A stretch of DNA of 64,000 bases from Cohnella silvisoli (GTDB lineage Bacteria > Bacillota > Bacilli > Paenibacillales > Paenibacillaceae), in assembly GCF_021190915.1 (NCBI RefSeq), contig NZ_JAIOAP010000001.1:124001-188000 (forward strand). Direction: 5' to 3'. Positions 34,771 through 43,649 of the stretch are shown here, in pieces. The notes beneath the pieces are model-generated. The model saw only the letters and a program-made list of their open reading frames with translations. It was not told the origin of the DNA and ran no database searches. A program made the position numbers and the translations under genes. How positions within the stretch are numbered: the first letter of the stretch is position 1; every line of letters starts with the position of its first letter.

Positions 34771-35703
34771 GTGGTTAAAAAAGCGGGCAACGGCTTTATC
34801 CGGGATATTTGGCGAAATCCCATTAGCTATTTGCTGGCGCTGCCGGCTATTGTCTATACCTTTATATTCGGTTATGCGACGTTGCCATACCTCATGATGG
34901 CGTTTCAGAAATTCAGCTACGATACCGCGCATTTCTGGCAGAACGAGTGGATCGGCTTTAAGAATTTCGAGTTTTTCTTCCTATCCAACAACGCGCTAAG
35001 AGTGACTTGGAACACGATCCGCCTCAATTTCCTGTTTATCGTATTCGGTCACGCGATGGCGGTTATTCTGGCGATCGTCATGAACGAGATCAAATCGAGA
35101 CGTTTTCTTCGCACGACGCAATCGATGTTTCTGTTTCCTTATTTCCTATCCTGGGTGATCGTAAGTTATGTCGTCTATAACATTTTCTCTACGCAGTACG
35201 GCGTAATGAACCAAATGCTGGAGATGCTGGGCATGCAGCCGAAAAATTGGTACGCCGCCGCCGATGCCTGGACGAGTATTCTGACCGTCATGCGGATATG
35301 GAAGGATGCCGGGCTGTTGGCCGTTATTTTCCTCGCGGCCATTATCGGGATCGACCACGAGTTGTTCGAAGCTGCACGAATCGACGGGGCGAACCGCTGG
35401 CAGCAAATTAAGTCGATCACGCTGCCGCTTATGATGCCTACCGTCATGATTATGATGCTGCTTGCGATCGGTAAAATTTTCTACGGCGATTTCGCCATGA
35501 TGTATTCGATTATCCGCGACAACGGGCTGCTGCTGCCTACGACCGATGTCATCGACACGTACGTGTACCGTGCGCTCCGTATGTCGGGAGATCCCGCGCA
35601 AGCTATGGCTGTCGGCATTTACCAGGCATCGATGGGCTTTATCCTCGTGTATGGCGTGAACCGCCTCATTCGGCGCAAATTTCCGGAAGGAGCGTTGTTC
35701 TGA
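34771..35703 (+). CDS. ABC polysaccharide transporter permease, LplB-like
   Basis: A 310-residue permease with six transmembrane segments and the LplB-type opening (NPISYLLALPAIVYTFIFGYATLPYLMMAFQKF). The ATPase-contact loop is EAARIDGANRWQQIKSITLPLMMP. The start is GTG 34771 with AAGGAGTG; no ATG fits. Its stop and the next start share one base. First gene of the second importer, divergent from the membrane AraC regulator. Confidence 0.93.
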   Translation: MVKKAGNGFIRDIWRNPISYLLALPAIVYTFIFGYATLPYLMMAFQKFSYDTAHFWQNEWIGFKNFEFFFLSNNALRVTWNTIRLNFLFIVFGHAMAVILAIVMNEIKSRRFLRTTQSMFLFPYFLSWVIVSYVVYNIFSTQYGVMNQMLEMLGMQPKNWYAAADAWTSILTVMRIWKDAGLLAVIFLAAIIGIDHELFEAARIDGANRWQQIKSITLPLMMPTVMIMMLLAIGKIFYGDFAMMYSIIRDNGLLLPTTDVIDTYVYRALRMSGDPAQAMAVGIYQASMGFILVYGVNRLIRRKFPEGALF

Positions 35704-36575
35704 TGACCGCACCCCGGCTCAAGTTGTCGAACGTCCTGATCTACGCTTTTCTAACACTGTTCGCCCTCTTTTGTTTTCTCCCGATGCTGCTCGTATTCAT
35801 GATTTCGATCACGACGGAGGATTCGATCCGGCATAACGGCTACAGCTTGTTTCCTAATGAATTCTCGCTTGCGGCCTACCGAATACTGTTCCACGATGCG
35901 AGTATCGTGCTCCGCAGCTACGGTATTTCGCTGTTCATTACCGTTGCAGGCACCCTTTGCGCAGTGATGATCACGGCCATGGCCTCGTACACGCTGTTCA
36001 ATCGGGCGGTCCGTTATCGGAATCACATGGCGCTGTTTTTCTTCTTCACCATGCTGTTTAATGGCGGCATCGTGCCCTGGTACATGATTTGCCGGGAGCT
36101 CGGCTTGAACGACAATATTTTCGCCATGCTGATTCCGAGCCTGTTGTTCAGCGCCTTTAACCTTTTCCTGACGCGTAATTATATGCTTTCCTTGCCCTAT
36201 GCCTTAGTCGAGTCGGCGAAGATCGACGGCGCGAACGATGCGATAATCGCGTTCCGCGTTATTTTCCCGCTGTGCAAGCCCGTTCTTGCGACGATCGCTC
36301 TGTTCTACGGGCTCGCTTACTGGAATGATTGGTGGAACGCGATCATGCTCGTGAGCGATCAGAAGCTGTATCCGGTGCAGTATTTTTTATTTAAGCTGCA
36401 GTCCGATATCCAGATGATGACTTTGATCCAAGGCGCGAGCAACGGAGGCATTCTGCCGACGGAATCGGTCAAGATGTCTACCGCTATTCTGACGATCGGT
36501 CCAATCGTGCTTATGTATCCTTACTTGCAGCGGTATTTCGTTAAAGGCTTAGTCGTTGGCTCTATCAAAGGTTGA
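35703..36575 (+). CDS. ABC polysaccharide transporter permease, LplC-like
   Basis: A 290-residue permease with six transmembrane segments. Coupling loop ESAKIDGANDAIIAFRVIFPLCKP; the C-terminus RYFVKGLVVGSIKG is the classic LplC ending. The start overlaps the stop of the LplB-like gene, and GGAAGGAG lies just before. It forms the second half of the channel. Confidence 0.93.
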   Translation: MTAPRLKLSNVLIYAFLTLFALFCFLPMLLVFMISITTEDSIRHNGYSLFPNEFSLAAYRILFHDASIVLRSYGISLFITVAGTLCAVMITAMASYTLFNRAVRYRNHMALFFFFTMLFNGGIVPWYMICRELGLNDNIFAMLIPSLLFSAFNLFLTRNYMLSLPYALVESAKIDGANDAIIAFRVIFPLCKPVLATIALFYGLAYWNDWWNAIMLVSDQKLYPVQYFLFKLQSDIQMMTLIQGASNGGILPTESVKMSTAILTIGPIVLMYPYLQRYFVKGLVVGSIKG

Positions 36576-36661
36576 CCATTCGTCTTCGAGCCATGGCGAG
36601 GACGGATCCAACATAATGCAAGCGGATCATATAACGGTTCTTATTGAGGAGGTCATGAAAA

Positions 36662-38197
36662 ATGAGGAATTACAGAAAAGCGTTTAGCGTGTTAATTGCA
36701 GCCATGCTTGTGCTCAGCTTGATCGCGGCCTGTTCGAGCAAAGGCTCAAACGGGTCGAATACGGCAGAAGCTAGCAAGAACAGCGAGCAGCCTTCGACAG
36801 AGACTAAAGAGACGCAGGAGCAGGAGCTTACGACCGTGAAGCTCGTCGCGCCGGGCAGCGAACCGACGGAGGCGGCGAAACGATTCGACGCCGTCAACGC
36901 AAAGCTGAAAGCCGACGGGGTGGGCATCCAGATCAAATACGAATACATCGGCTGGGATGCTTGGGAGCAGAAAACGAATCTGATGTTATCGACGAACGAA
37001 GCGTTCGACAATCTGACGATCATGGAGGATTGGATCAAATCGTCCGTTTATGTCGGCCGGGGAGCCTTGCTGCCTATTGATGACTACTTGGCGAAATATC
37101 CGAATTTGAAAAGCAAGTTCTCGGACGAAGTGTGGGAAGGGCTTAAGATCAACGGGAAAATTTACGGCATCCCCGTACTGAACCGGGAATGGGCAAACGA
37201 TTATGAGATGGTGTCCTTTCGCTCCGATTTGCTTGCCAAGCATAACCTAACCCCGCCGAAGACGATTCAGGAAATGATCGATGAAGCGGATAAGATCAAG
37301 AAAGCGGAGAACAATCCGAACATGTACTTCGTAATGAAGCCGAATTTCATCGCGGGCGCTTTTCATCGCGAGTATGATACTTATCCTTTTAACGTAGTGG
37401 ATGACCTGATTTACATCGATCAAAGCGGCAACGTGAAGTCGTGGATCGAGACGGACGAATTTAGAAAAGACAACGAATATTTCAACCAAATGTATACGAA
37501 AGGCCTCATTAACCCTGATATTCTGACTTTGCCGTTAGACCAAGTCACGAAGCCGATTACGGACGGAGATTTCGCCTTTACGCTTGGAAACGTGTTCTTC
37601 GATTATCCGGTTATCAAGCAGAAGAAACCCGAAACGGAGCTGGATGCGGTGCGCTTGGCGCCGAATAAGCCGTGGATGCGCCCGATTCTGGTCACGAACG
37701 CGAACGTTATTCCGAAAACATCGAAAAATCCGGAAGGCATGATTAAGTTTTACGACTGGTTGTACAGCGCCCAGGAAAACTTCGACCTGCTCGTGTACGG
37801 GCCTAAGGATGACTGGTGGAAGGACGTTGGTCCGAATAAGATGGAGAAATTACGTCCGGTAGGCAATGAATCGCAATTTTCCGAATGGATGGTCGGGTAT
37901 GCGCCGTTCACGCGAATTCCGACGAACGGGCATCCGAAGTTGCTGGAGACGATGACTCTCAATAAAGATGCGTTAAACGCGCCGAATATCGGATTTACCT
38001 TCGACACCACGCCGGTGTCCGTCGAGTATGCCAACCTGCTCGCGGAGATCAAAACAAGCGTATATCCGCTTAAAATGGGTGTCGTCAAGTACGCGGACTA
38101 CTATGACGGCGCGCTGAAGAAAATGAAAGCAGCCGGCCTCGACAAAGTCGTGGCGGAATACAAGAAGCAATTCGAAGCGTGGAAAACGCAGAAATGA
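36662..38197 (+). CDS. ABC transporter binding lipoprotein, LplA-like
   Basis: A 511-residue lipoprotein: signal segment with lipobox LIAACSSK, then a Ser/Thr/Glu linker. The body resembles the large binding proteins that accompany LplB/LplC permeases (EQKTNLMLSTNEAFDNLTIMEDW; WANDYEMVSFRSDLLAKHNL; NPEGMIKFYDWLYS). It probably captures oligosaccharides of plant cell-wall type, given the GH28-like gene behind it. GAGGAGG precedes the ATG. A strong hairpin follows its stop. Confidence 0.92.
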   Translation: MRNYRKAFSVLIAAMLVLSLIAACSSKGSNGSNTAEASKNSEQPSTETKETQEQELTTVKLVAPGSEPTEAAKRFDAVNAKLKADGVGIQIKYEYIGWDAWEQKTNLMLSTNEAFDNLTIMEDWIKSSVYVGRGALLPIDDYLAKYPNLKSKFSDEVWEGLKINGKIYGIPVLNREWANDYEMVSFRSDLLAKHNLTPPKTIQEMIDEADKIKKAENNPNMYFVMKPNFIAGAFHREYDTYPFNVVDDLIYIDQSGNVKSWIETDEFRKDNEYFNQMYTKGLINPDILTLPLDQVTKPITDGDFAFTLGNVFFDYPVIKQKKPETELDAVRLAPNKPWMRPILVTNANVIPKTSKNPEGMIKFYDWLYSAQENFDLLVYGPKDDWWKDVGPNKMEKLRPVGNESQFSEWMVGYAPFTRIPTNGHPKLLETMTLNKDALNAPNIGFTFDTTPVSVEYANLLAEIKTSVYPLKMGVVKYADYYDGALKKMKAAGLDKVVAEYKKQFEAWKTQK

Positions 38198-38230
38198 TAG
38201 ACCGATCAGGGATCGGGTACGGGGACCGAG

Positions 38231-38268
38231 GGGAGCAGACTGCCGAAATGTATCGGCAGCCTGCTCCC
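38231..38268 (+). terminator. Strong hairpin after the binding-protein gene
   Basis: GGGAGCAG-A-CTGCCGA and TCGGCAG-C-CTGCTCCC pair over 15 positions with one mismatch around AATGTA. Only TTATTATA follows, so it may stabilise the upstream message more than terminate. Confidence 0.65.
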
Positions 38269-38289
38269 TTATTATAGGGGGTTAGTTAA

Positions 38290-39936
38290 ATGACCATGAA
38301 CGCAATGGCCGGAGCGCCTTTGTTCAATTATAACGTACGGGATTACGGAGCTGCCGGGGATGGTGTAGTCAAGGATACGGGAGCGTTAAATCGAGCGATA
38401 GCGGACTGCCATCGGCATGGAGGAGGTACGGTTCGGGTTCCGGCTGGCATCTACTTGACGGGAACGATTGAGATTCTTAGTCACGTCACGCTGCATCTGG
38501 AAGCGGGTTCCTTGCTGTTGGGGAGCCCGGATATCGACGACTATACAACGCTGCCATATACGAGCGAATTCCGCAATAAAGTACTGATTACCGTGATCGG
38601 CGTTGTTAACGTGTCGATTACGGGGCAAGGGGTTATAGACGGTAATAGCGATGCCTTCATCCGGCAGGGGCAGGCGGATCTTGATCGCGATTTTATGGCT
38701 GAATATACGCGGCAAGGAGAAAATTATCATCTCGTTAACGACGAGCCGGATGATGGACCGTTGGAATGCAACACTCGTCCGGGTATTCTGATTCTTATTT
38801 TGTCGTGCCAAGAAGTACAGGTGTCTAACATCAAAATTCGGAACTCGCCGAATTGGTGCCTGCATGTGGCCAGATCGGAGGGCGTGCTGCTAACGGGCCT
38901 TGAGATACGGAACAGTCTGCTGGTGCCGAATGCCGACGGCATTGACGTTAGCCGAAGCCGCAATGTGCGTATAAGCAATTGCAATATAGTAGGCGGGGAT
39001 GACGGGCTCGCTTTCAGTCCGTGCGCCGAAGGGTATGGGGAAAGCGAATCCGAGAATATCGTAGTCGAGAACTGCACGATCGTCTCCAGGTCGGCCGGCA
39101 TACGCCTCGGCTGGGATGCGTGCAATTTCCGTAACTTCCTATTCCACAACATCGTCATTCATAATTCCAATCGAGGCATCGGAGTTTACTTGCGCGAGGG
39201 AGAGTCGATCGAGAACGTTGTTTTCTCTAATATCATCATTGAAACCCGGCTGCATAAGGGCAAATGGTGGGGGAAGGCGGAGCCGATTCATATTTCCGTC
39301 GTTCCTCTTCCCGCACACACCAAACCGGAATTCACGGGCACGATGGGCCGTATTCGCAATCTGACTTTCACCAATATAACGGCGATTGGCGAGCAAGGGA
39401 TTGTCGTGGCCGGAAACGCGGACAGCATCATTGAAGATTTGACCTTCGACAACGTCCGGATAACTCTTAAGGAAGGACCGCTGCAGGAATCGTTCGGCGG
39501 CAACTTCGATTTCCGTCCGTCCCGCGATCCGAGGCTAAATGTGTTCGCTCACGATATACCGGCACTCTACGCCAGTCATGTGCGGAACTTGACGCTGCGA
39601 AACGTGGATGTCCAGTGGCAGGGACGGCTGCCGGAGTACGTGAAGAACGGATTGGAGATCGAACATTTCGAAGGGTTGATCATTGACGGATTTTCCGGTA
39701 GTCAGCCGCAGCCTCAATTGGGGGATACGACGGATGGGGCTGCTATTCTACTCCGCAATGGAAGCAAAGTCAGCGTCCGCAACAGTATAGCCAAGCCGGG
39801 AACTAGCTGTTTCTTGCAGGTGGAGCAGGTGGATCGGCAAGGGCTGTTCGTGCACAACGATATGGAGGAGGCAGAGACGATGATCGCTCCTTCGGATCAT
39901 GGTTTTCTTCTTTCGGCTAACATAAGCCCGAACTAA
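38290..39936 (+). CDS. GH28-like right-handed beta-helix glycosidase
   Basis: A 548-residue protein opening with the pectate-lyase-superfamily leader (FNYNVRDYGAAGDGVVKDTGALNRAIADCHRHGGGTV). The GH28 acidic cluster is visible: Asp216 in NADGID and Asp237/Asp238 in VGGDDG. The family's GHG is not evident, and GIRLGW near 270 may take the place of RIK, so it is a divergent member. It has no signal peptide and would act inside the cell on imported galacturonide-type oligosaccharides. AGGGGG lies eight bases before the ATG. Confidence 0.78.
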   Translation: MTMNAMAGAPLFNYNVRDYGAAGDGVVKDTGALNRAIADCHRHGGGTVRVPAGIYLTGTIEILSHVTLHLEAGSLLLGSPDIDDYTTLPYTSEFRNKVLITVIGVVNVSITGQGVIDGNSDAFIRQGQADLDRDFMAEYTRQGENYHLVNDEPDDGPLECNTRPGILILILSCQEVQVSNIKIRNSPNWCLHVARSEGVLLTGLEIRNSLLVPNADGIDVSRSRNVRISNCNIVGGDDGLAFSPCAEGYGESESENIVVENCTIVSRSAGIRLGWDACNFRNFLFHNIVIHNSNRGIGVYLREGESIENVVFSNIIIETRLHKGKWWGKAEPIHISVVPLPAHTKPEFTGTMGRIRNLTFTNITAIGEQGIVVAGNADSIIEDLTFDNVRITLKEGPLQESFGGNFDFRPSRDPRLNVFAHDIPALYASHVRNLTLRNVDVQWQGRLPEYVKNGLEIEHFEGLIIDGFSGSQPQPQLGDTTDGAAILLRNGSKVSVRNSIAKPGTSCFLQVEQVDRQGLFVHNDMEEAETMIAPSDHGFLLSANISPN

Positions 39937-40024
39937 CGGTTTCCGTTGCAAAGCGCTATTCACTCCGGCTATATTATTGCTATACGCGGCCCTATGAGTT
40001 CGATGGGATACGGAGGAATAGCGG

Positions 40025-40651
40025 ATGAACTTATTTCATATCAAATCGACGCTGCAGGGGATAGACCGGATGGCGGAGTTTCTGAAAGAGAACTTCGTCA
40101 GCATCGGCTGGCCGGGCATTGGGGACTTGGAGAATGTCGGCAAGGATGAAATACAGAAGAGATTGGCAGAAGTTTATCACTATCAGGGGCAAGAATTGAC
40201 TGAGAGGCTAGGAGAAGTGAGTCTTTTCACGCATACGATGCAGGACGGGGATTACGTGCTGATTTCCGATTCCGAATCGGTCTATTTGGGAGATGGCGGC
40301 GATTATTATTACGTCGAACAATCCGACACTGGCGAGGACGGCATGTGCCATCGGCGGGGCGTTACCTGGTTAAACAGCATACCTCGTTCCGAGTTGAATG
40401 CCGCTGTTCAGGAATTACTAATGGATAGCGGCACGATATCGCAGTTCAAGCATCCGTTTCCTATGGCGCAATTGAACCGATGGGTATCGATTCCTACGGA
40501 GACAGCTAGTAACCTCAAGACGGGCAATCAGGACAAAGTCGATCACAAGACAATCGAAGAAGCGCTCGACATCTTGCGGCAAGCGATGAGAAGCGATGAC
40601 GTTGAGCGGCGCGAACGCGCCGCATTGGCCATTTTGCAGTATGCGAAATGA
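40025..40651 (+). CDS. Hypothetical protein, unknown
   Basis: A 208-residue soluble protein that I do not recognise. It opens NLFHIKSTLQGIDRMAEFLKENFVSIGWPGIGDLENV, has a beta-rich middle (GDYVLISDSESVYLGDGGDYYYVEQ) and a charged helical C-terminus (IEEALDILRQAMRSDDVERRERAALAILQYAK). The small beta-rich middle is reminiscent of domains that bind modified bases or link to nucleases, but this is only a resemblance. GGAGGAATA precedes the ATG. It stands alone, convergent with the SNF2 gene 22 bases away. Confidence 0.7.
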   Translation: MNLFHIKSTLQGIDRMAEFLKENFVSIGWPGIGDLENVGKDEIQKRLAEVYHYQGQELTERLGEVSLFTHTMQDGDYVLISDSESVYLGDGGDYYYVEQSDTGEDGMCHRRGVTWLNSIPRSELNAAVQELLMDSGTISQFKHPFPMAQLNRWVSIPTETASNLKTGNQDKVDHKTIEEALDILRQAMRSDDVERRERAALAILQYAK

Positions 40652-40673
40652 TCCGCTCAGCTCAGGCTAATCC

Positions 40674-43649
40674 TTACCCCATTACATCCCGCCGCAAGGT
40701 GAAGAGATCCTTCAGAGCGTCCGTCGAGAGCTCGGTAATCCAACCTTCGGAAGACGAAATGACGTTATCGCTCAGCTGCTGTTTGTTCTCCAGCATTTCG
40801 TCGATGCGCTCCTCCAGCGTGCCGAGGGAGATGAATTTGTGCACCTGCACGTCGCGTGTCTGACCCATCCGATAGGCGCGGTCCGTAGCCTGATTCTCGA
40901 CGGCGGGATTCCACCAGCGGTCGAAGTGGAAAACGTGATTCGCCGCCGTAAGGTTGAGGCCGACTCCCCCAGCCTTGAGCGACAGAATGAACACATTTGG
41001 CTGTCCGGGATCAGGAATAGGCTGTCCGCTCGATTGAAACTGCTCGATCATGCGGTCGCGCGCAGTCTTGGACGTGCTTCCGTTCAAGTAGAGAACCGGC
41101 TCCTCAAGCTCCTGCTCGAGCACAAGCTTCAGCATTTCCCCCATGCCGATATACTGCGTAAAAATGAGGCACCGGTCGCCCTCTTCCCGCAGCTCCTTAA
41201 CCATGGCGAGCAGACGCTCCAGCTTCGAAGAGCGGCTTATTAGCGCTTCGACAGCCTCGCCCGCCTTAACATTTTCCGGCAAAGCTTCCTTCGTCATTAG
41301 CATCGGATGGTCGCATAGCTGCTTCAGTTGAGTAAGCGCGGCTAGAATGGCGCCTTTACGTTCGATGCCCTCCAGCTTCTGCATTTTCTCCATTAATTCA
41401 TTTACGGTTTGCTCATAGAGAGCGCCCTGTTCGGCGGTTAAATGCACATAGGTTTTCATCTCGTTCTTCTCCGGGAGATCGAGCTGTATGGCTGGGTCCT
41501 TCTTCTTGCGCCGAAGCATGAAGGGCTTGATCAGCTTCTGGAGATCGGCCGTGCGCTGAGCGTCTTTTTCCTTCTCGATCGCATAGGCGAACTGGTTGTT
41601 AAAGGCACGCGAGCTGCCCAAGTAACCTGGATTGATGTAATCGTAGATGGACCACAACTCCGACAACCGGTTCTCGATCGGCGTTCCGGTAAGCGCGATG
41701 CGGTGTTTTGCGGGCAGACTTCGGACGACGGCCGATTGCTTCGTTTGGGCATTTTTGATATTTTGCGCTTCGTCCAATGTGATGGATGTCCATGCAAAAC
41801 TTTGAAGCGTTTCCTGATCGAGAGAACAGGTCGCGTAGGAAGTGAGCACGACATCCGCTTGCTTGGCTTCTTCGACGAACGCCTCCCCGCTAAGACGTCC
41901 GCTTCCATAGTGCAGCATCACGTTCAGTGACGGCGCAAAACGGCTTAACTCCTTCTGCCAATTCCCTAGAACGGAAGTTGGGCAAATAATGAGAGAGGGA
42001 AGGTTGTTTTCCGCATTCGGCGAACTAACCCTAGGTTCTTTGATATGCAGCAAATAAGCGATAAGCTGCACGGTTTTGCCGAGGCCCATATCGTCCGCTA
42101 GGCAGGCGCCCAACCCGAAACGGCGCAGGAAAGCGAGCCACGCGTACCCGTCTTGCTGATAAGCGCGAAGCTCCGCTTGCAGCTCGCTCGGAACGGCAAG
42201 CTTCGGGTGCTCGGTCTGCTGATTGATCTGGCTGATGAGCTTAATCAGATGTTCGTTAAGCTCGACTTCCAGCTTGATCCGCTCCGCGTGCTCCGCCTTG
42301 GATCCAGCTGTATCGCCTTCTTTATCCCCGCCGTCAATATCGCTGCCGCCAAGAAGGTGCAATTGAAGAACGTCTTGAAAGGAAAGGCCTTGCCCTTTGT
42401 CCATCGCAGCCATCGCTTTGCGGATTTGCGCCAGCAAAGCGGGGTCAAGCTGAATCCACTCCCCCCGGAAACGGACAAGTCTTACGTTGCGGGCAACCAG
42501 TTCGGCAAACTCGGCTTCGGAAAGATCGATTTCGCCAATAGCAATGCGCCAATCGAAGTCGATGATCGAGTCGAGCCCGAAGAGAGAACCGCCTGCCTTG
42601 CTTCCTTCATCGGAGCTAACTTTGGCGCGAAGCCGTGGTTTCTTCCGGCTGGCTGCTTCCCACCAGGCGGGGAGCAGCACCTGCCATCCTGCCTCTAATA
42701 GACGCTGGCTGTCTACCGTTAAGAAACGCCAAGCGGTTTCGTCGTCCAGCATACTGGCGAAGACATCCTCGTCGCTATGCTCATTAAACCGATCCGCGGG
42801 CAGGCTTGCGCGCAACCGCTCCAACCAACTGGCGGAGCGTTGTCTGACATGCGTCGTCCATGCGCTCGGCCAAGAACCGAACAGCTCGCCGTTGCCGGCA
42901 ATCCGCACATGCGCAATCCCTGCCGGATCCCGTTTATCCTGCAGAACTAGCTGAAGACGCCAAGCCGGTACCTCATCGTCCGGCTCCAGCAATTGCAAAG
43001 CAGGCCGGAAGGGCGCAGTGTCCGTTTTCCAGCCGATCGTAACCAGCCATTCTTTCTCGTCTAACCCTGTATCAACCGGGCTTTTTCTAGAAAACAGCAG
43101 GGGGAACTCTCTTCTTAAATCCGCAGCAGCCAGTTCCGTTCCATAGTGGTTATGATAGACTGCGGCAGAGAAAGCCGCTCTCAGTCCTTTAATGAAGTCA
43201 GCATCCTCAGCGGCTGCATCTAACGCGGCTCTATCATCTGGCTCCAATGCTTCTTCATCCCAAGTCCATTGCAGCTTGCCTGACCGAAAGGCCGAAAAGC
43301 TTGGAACATATTTTTTTTGTTCCAAACAAACGGCGAGCCGCGGGGCAAGCTTGATCAGTCGCTCGGTAAGGTCATCCCATACCCACTCTATGTGCTGGAG
43401 CAGCTTAAGCTCAGCGAAGAACGGGACGACCATTTCCGCAGGAAGAACGACAACCTCAAGTCCTTGGACGAGATGGATAGCCAGCTCGGTTCCGTAGAAA
43501 GAAGCTTCATGCCAAGCGAACAAGTTCTGCTTAAGGGCTACTCCGGTCGCATAAATATGTTCGTTATAAGATCCATGTATGAGAGCATCCCCATTCTCTC
43601 CCAGGAGAACCCGTATGTTAATCGTTTCCGTATACTTACCCGTTCTCAT
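40674..43649 (-). CDS. SNF2-family helicase/translocase (YwqA-like)
   Basis: A 991-residue SNF2 ATPase. The N-terminal half (about 1-480) is the SNF2-associated bacterial region. The motor follows: Walker A GLGKT at 522-526 (ADDMGLGKTVQLIAYLL), DEAQ box (LDEAQNIKN), LTGTPIENRLSELWSI, and motif VI region ATDRAYRMGQTRDVQVHKFI. Such enzymes move along double-stranded DNA and remodel protein complexes; the B. subtilis relative YwqA is linked to transcription or repair. The start overlaps the SWIM gene stop by ATGA, so the products probably act together. Confidence 0.93.
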   Translation of the reverse strand: MRTGKYTETINIRVLLGENGDALIHGSYNEHIYATGVALKQNLFAWHEASFYGTELAIHLVQGLEVVVLPAEMVVPFFAELKLLQHIEWVWDDLTERLIKLAPRLAVCLEQKKYVPSFSAFRSGKLQWTWDEEALEPDDRAALDAAAEDADFIKGLRAAFSAAVYHNHYGTELAAADLRREFPLLFSRKSPVDTGLDEKEWLVTIGWKTDTAPFRPALQLLEPDDEVPAWRLQLVLQDKRDPAGIAHVRIAGNGELFGSWPSAWTTHVRQRSASWLERLRASLPADRFNEHSDEDVFASMLDDETAWRFLTVDSQRLLEAGWQVLLPAWWEAASRKKPRLRAKVSSDEGSKAGGSLFGLDSIIDFDWRIAIGEIDLSEAEFAELVARNVRLVRFRGEWIQLDPALLAQIRKAMAAMDKGQGLSFQDVLQLHLLGGSDIDGGDKEGDTAGSKAEHAERIKLEVELNEHLIKLISQINQQTEHPKLAVPSELQAELRAYQQDGYAWLAFLRRFGLGACLADDMGLGKTVQLIAYLLHIKEPRVSSPNAENNLPSLIICPTSVLGNWQKELSRFAPSLNVMLHYGSGRLSGEAFVEEAKQADVVLTSYATCSLDQETLQSFAWTSITLDEAQNIKNAQTKQSAVVRSLPAKHRIALTGTPIENRLSELWSIYDYINPGYLGSSRAFNNQFAYAIEKEKDAQRTADLQKLIKPFMLRRKKKDPAIQLDLPEKNEMKTYVHLTAEQGALYEQTVNELMEKMQKLEGIERKGAILAALTQLKQLCDHPMLMTKEALPENVKAGEAVEALISRSSKLERLLAMVKELREEGDRCLIFTQYIGMGEMLKLVLEQELEEPVLYLNGSTSKTARDRMIEQFQSSGQPIPDPGQPNVFILSLKAGGVGLNLTAANHVFHFDRWWNPAVENQATDRAYRMGQTRDVQVHKFISLGTLEERIDEMLENKQQLSDNVISSSEGWITELSTDALKDLFTLRRDVMG

